Below, in pieces: positions 62,107-64,000 of a DNA stretch of 64,000 nt. The stretch spans positions 1 through 64,000 of the forward strand of contig NZ_JALPTH010000007.1 in assembly GCF_023218175.1 (NCBI RefSeq). Direction: 5' to 3'. The notes beneath the pieces were generated by a model. It ran no database searches. It saw only the letters and a program-made list of their open reading frames with translations, and was not told the DNA's origin. Source of the stretch: Streptomyces lichenis. GTDB lineage: Bacteria; Actinomycetota; Actinomycetes; Streptomycetales; Streptomycetaceae. Made by a program: the position numbers and the translations under genes. How positions within the stretch are numbered: the stretch's first letter is position 1; every line of letters begins with the position of its first letter.

Positions 62107-63186
62107 TTACGGGGATGGGATGGTGTCGCCGGGAAGGGGCCGCCCGGAGGCGGCGGCCAGCAGGGCCCGGGTGTACGGGTGGGCGGGGGCGTCGAAGACC
62201 CGGGCCGACGGCCCCTCCTCGACCACCCGGCCGTGCCGCAGCACCACCACCCGGTCGGCGATCCTGGCCACCACGGCCAGGTCATGGGTGATGAACAGAT
62301 AGCCGAGGCCGGTCCGTTCGCGCAGCTCCACCAGCAGGTCCAGCACCCGGTCCCGGGTGTCCGGGTCCAGTGCGGAGGTCGGCTCGTCGCAGACCACCAG
62401 CGCGGGGCCGGTGGCCAGGGCCCGGGCGATGGCCACCCGCTGGAGTTGCCCGCCGGACAGCCCGCTCGGCCGCCGCCGGGCCAGCCCCGGGGCGAGTCCG
62501 ACCGAGTGCAGCAACTCGGCCACCCGGTCCCGTCGTTCGGCTCGCGGCACGCCGTGCGCCCGCAGGCTGAACGCGATCGCCTCGCCGGCCGGCAGCGCCG
62601 GATTGAGCGAGCCGCCGGGGTGCTGCGGCACGAACTGGAGCCGCGCCCGCACCGCCCGCCCGCCCCGGCCGCGCAGCCGGTACGGATCGGCGCTCGCGAA
62701 CCGGACGGTGCCGGTGTCCGGGGCCAGCAGCCCCAGCGCCAGCCGGGCCAGCGTGGACTTGCCCGAACCGGACTCGCCGACCAGCCCCACCGTCTCCCCG
62801 GCCGCCACCCCGAGCGTCACCCCGTCCACGGCGGGCCCATGGGCGCCGAAGGACTTGGTGACCCGGTTGAGGTGGAGGAGCGCAGGGCTGTCGGACGGAT
62901 GCGGTCCGGGCCCGGCGGAATGCTCCGGTACGGGGACGGGGACGGGGACGAGGGCGGGATGCGGTACGGGGGAGGAGGGCCGGTGCGGTACGCGCCCGGG
63001 GAGCCCGTCGTGTACGGGTACGGGGGCGCCGACCGGGTCGGACGCGGGGGCGCCGGGCGGGTCGGGCGCGGCGTTCCGATGCCGTACGGGCGCTGGGGCG
63101 CCGGGTACGGGGCCCCGACTCCGTACGGGCGCGGGTGCCCCGCCCTCGTACGGCAGCGGCTTGCCCCGGCTCGGGCTCGGGCTCAT
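62107..63186 (-). CDS. ABC transporter ATP-binding protein (DppF/OppF-like)
   Basis: 359 residues. The first 105 are an unusual Pro/Val/Arg low-complexity stretch. The ATPase follows: Walker A GESGSGKSTLARLALG near 138, Q-loop FVPQHPGGSLNP, signature LSGGQLQRVAIARALA, Walker B LVVCDEPTSALD and FITHDLAVVARI. ATG overlaps the stop of the next ATPase (63183-63186), so the low-complexity N-terminus is probably translated; normal family members begin about 100 residues later. Confidence 0.88.
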   Translation of the reverse strand: MSPSPSRGKPLPYEGGAPAPVRSRGPVPGAPAPVRHRNAAPDPPGAPASDPVGAPVPVHDGLPGRVPHRPSSPVPHPALVPVPVPVPEHSAGPGPHPSDSPALLHLNRVTKSFGAHGPAVDGVTLGVAAGETVGLVGESGSGKSTLARLALGLLAPDTGTVRFASADPYRLRGRGGRAVRARLQFVPQHPGGSLNPALPAGEAIAFSLRAHGVPRAERRDRVAELLHSVGLAPGLARRRPSGLSGGQLQRVAIARALATGPALVVCDEPTSALDPDTRDRVLDLLVELRERTGLGYLFITHDLAVVARIADRVVVLRHGRVVEEGPSARVFDAPAHPYTRALLAAASGRPLPGDTIPSP

Positions 63187-64000
63187 CGGGCCGCCTCCTT
63201 CGCGACGGGCGGGTCCTCGGCGTACGGGTCATGTGCTCCACGCCCGGCGGAGGAGGACGTGGCGGTGTACGGGCCCCCGGCGCCCGGGCCCTCGTGACGC
63301 GGGCCTCCGCCGCCCGGGCCCCCGCCTCCCGGCCCCCCGCCGCCCGGTCCCTCGACCCGTGGGCCCCCGCCGCCCTGGCCGCTCGTCGGCACATGCGGAA
63401 ACTCCGGGGCCGCGCCCAGCACCTGGCTCGCCGGGCCGGTCGTGGTGAGGCGGCCGGCGGAGAGTACCGCCACCTCGCCGCCCGCCCGGCGGGCCACGTC
63501 CAGGTCGTGGGTGACCAGCAGCAGGGCGGTGCCCTGGGTGTCCCGTAGCCGGGCGAACAGCTCCAGCACCCGGGCCCGCAGCAGGACGTCCAGCGCGGTG
63601 GTCGGCTCGTCGGCGACCAGCAGCGCGGGACGGCAGGCCACCGCGAGGGCGATGGCCGCCCGTTGCCGCTGCCCGCCGGAGAGCTGGTGCGGAAGGCTCG
63701 CCGCCACCCGCTCCGGATCGGCCACCCCGGCCGCCTCCAGCAGCGCGGGCACCGCCGCCCGGGCCGCCCGCCGCCCGGCCGCCTCGCCATGGCGCCGCAG
63801 CACCTCGGCGATCTGGCGGCCCACCGTACGCAGCGGATCCAGCGAGGCGGTGGGGTCCTGGGCGACGTAGCCGATCCGGCGGCCCCGGATCCGGCCGAGC
63901 GCCCGCTCCCCGGCGCCCACCAGCTCGGCACCCTCGAAGAGGACCGAACCGGAGGTCCGGGTGGCGCGCCGGGCCAGCCCCAGCACCGCGCGGGCCACCG
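63183..64000 (-). CDS. ABC transporter ATP-binding protein (DppD/OppD-like), partial
   Basis: The 5' end lies beyond the window, so the Walker A is not seen. Present are the Q-loop YVAQDPTASLDPLRTVG, signature LSGGQRQRAAIALAVA, Walker B LLVADEPTTALDV and LLLVTHDLDVARRAGG. The last 70 residues are a Gly/Pro-rich tail (GPGGGGPGGGGPGGGG), not a family feature. Permease genes are expected further upstream outside the window. Confidence 0.88.
   Translation of the reverse strand, partial: VARAVLGLARRATRTSGSVLFEGAELVGAGERALGRIRGRRIGYVAQDPTASLDPLRTVGRQIAEVLRRHGEAAGRRAARAAVPALLEAAGVADPERVAASLPHQLSGGQRQRAAIALAVACRPALLVADEPTTALDVLLRARVLELFARLRDTQGTALLLVTHDLDVARRAGGEVAVLSAGRLTTTGPASQVLGAAPEFPHVPTSGQGGGGPRVEGPGGGGPGGGGPGGGGPRHEGPGAGGPYTATSSSAGRGAHDPYAEDPPVAKEAAR

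Noticed and set aside
62930-63130. CRISPR or regulatory array of GTACGGG repeats
   Set aside because: The units are short, irregular and lie in frame within the N-terminus of an ABC ATPase, so they are low-complexity coding sequence.

Overview
The window is very GC-rich, with codon third positions almost all G or C, frequent GTG starts and many ATGA/GTGA stop-start overlaps. Together with an NRPS, an MbtH-like protein, a Sfp-type PPTase, LAL and AfsR-like regulators and an IdeR/DmdR-type iron box, this points to a Streptomyces-like actinomycete chromosome.

Layout. (1) 0-9.5 kb: a SigK/RskA locus with the same gene set as Mycobacterium tuberculosis Rv0444c-Rv0449c plus mpt70/83. It has sigK-rskA, a fasciclin lipoprotein, an HATPase, then an operon of FAD oxidoreductase, DUF1365, two cyclopropane-fatty-acid-synthase-like methyltransferases, DUF1295 and an alpha/beta hydrolase. 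Three near-identical CCAATCC/CCATCC-N15-CCGAAT-like promoters precede the three transcription units. (2) 9.5-12.7 kb: a non-coding tandem repeat, an AfsR-like ATPase and a DoxX-like protein. (3) 12.74-15.23 kb: a complete tRNA-like cloverleaf (anticodon CGG, altered D and T loops) that ends 3 nt before the ATG of a 789-residue protein of unknown function. A promoter is placed so that the tRNA-like element would be essentially the whole 5' UTR. (4) 16-30 kb: an NRPS cluster. The NRPS order is A-C-T-C-A-T-TE, followed by MbtH, a strong terminator, a B12-dependent glutamate mutase small subunit, a fusion of the mutase catalytic subunit to an AsnRS-like/asparagine-synthetase-like domain, an FMN glutamate-synthase-like protein, a small unknown protein, an MFS exporter and a PPTase. 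(5) 30-36 kb: TerB, a LAL regulator, a DeoR regulator, and remnants of a tetR gene and a DUF1304 gene. (6) 36-42 kb: a PotD-like binding protein and, on the other strand, aldehyde dehydrogenase, GMC oxidoreductase and amino-acid permease (choline/amine oxidation). (7) 42-47 kb: zwf, a GH15 enzyme, a siderophore-interacting protein under an iron box, and a response regulator. (8) 47-57 kb: a sugar regulon of secreted GH2-AbfB enzyme, YtfQ-like ABC importer, aldose epimerase and LacI, with LacI-type operators. (9) 57-64 kb: two small secreted/membrane proteins, two LLM flavin monooxygenases and a peptide-type ABC importer that runs off the window.

The two items most worth following are the tRNA-like leader with its unknown ORF, and the mutase/AsnRS-like fusion beside an unusually ordered NRPS. 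The second could supply 3-methylaspartate or 3-methylasparagine. All assignments come from reading motifs by eye; no database search was run.
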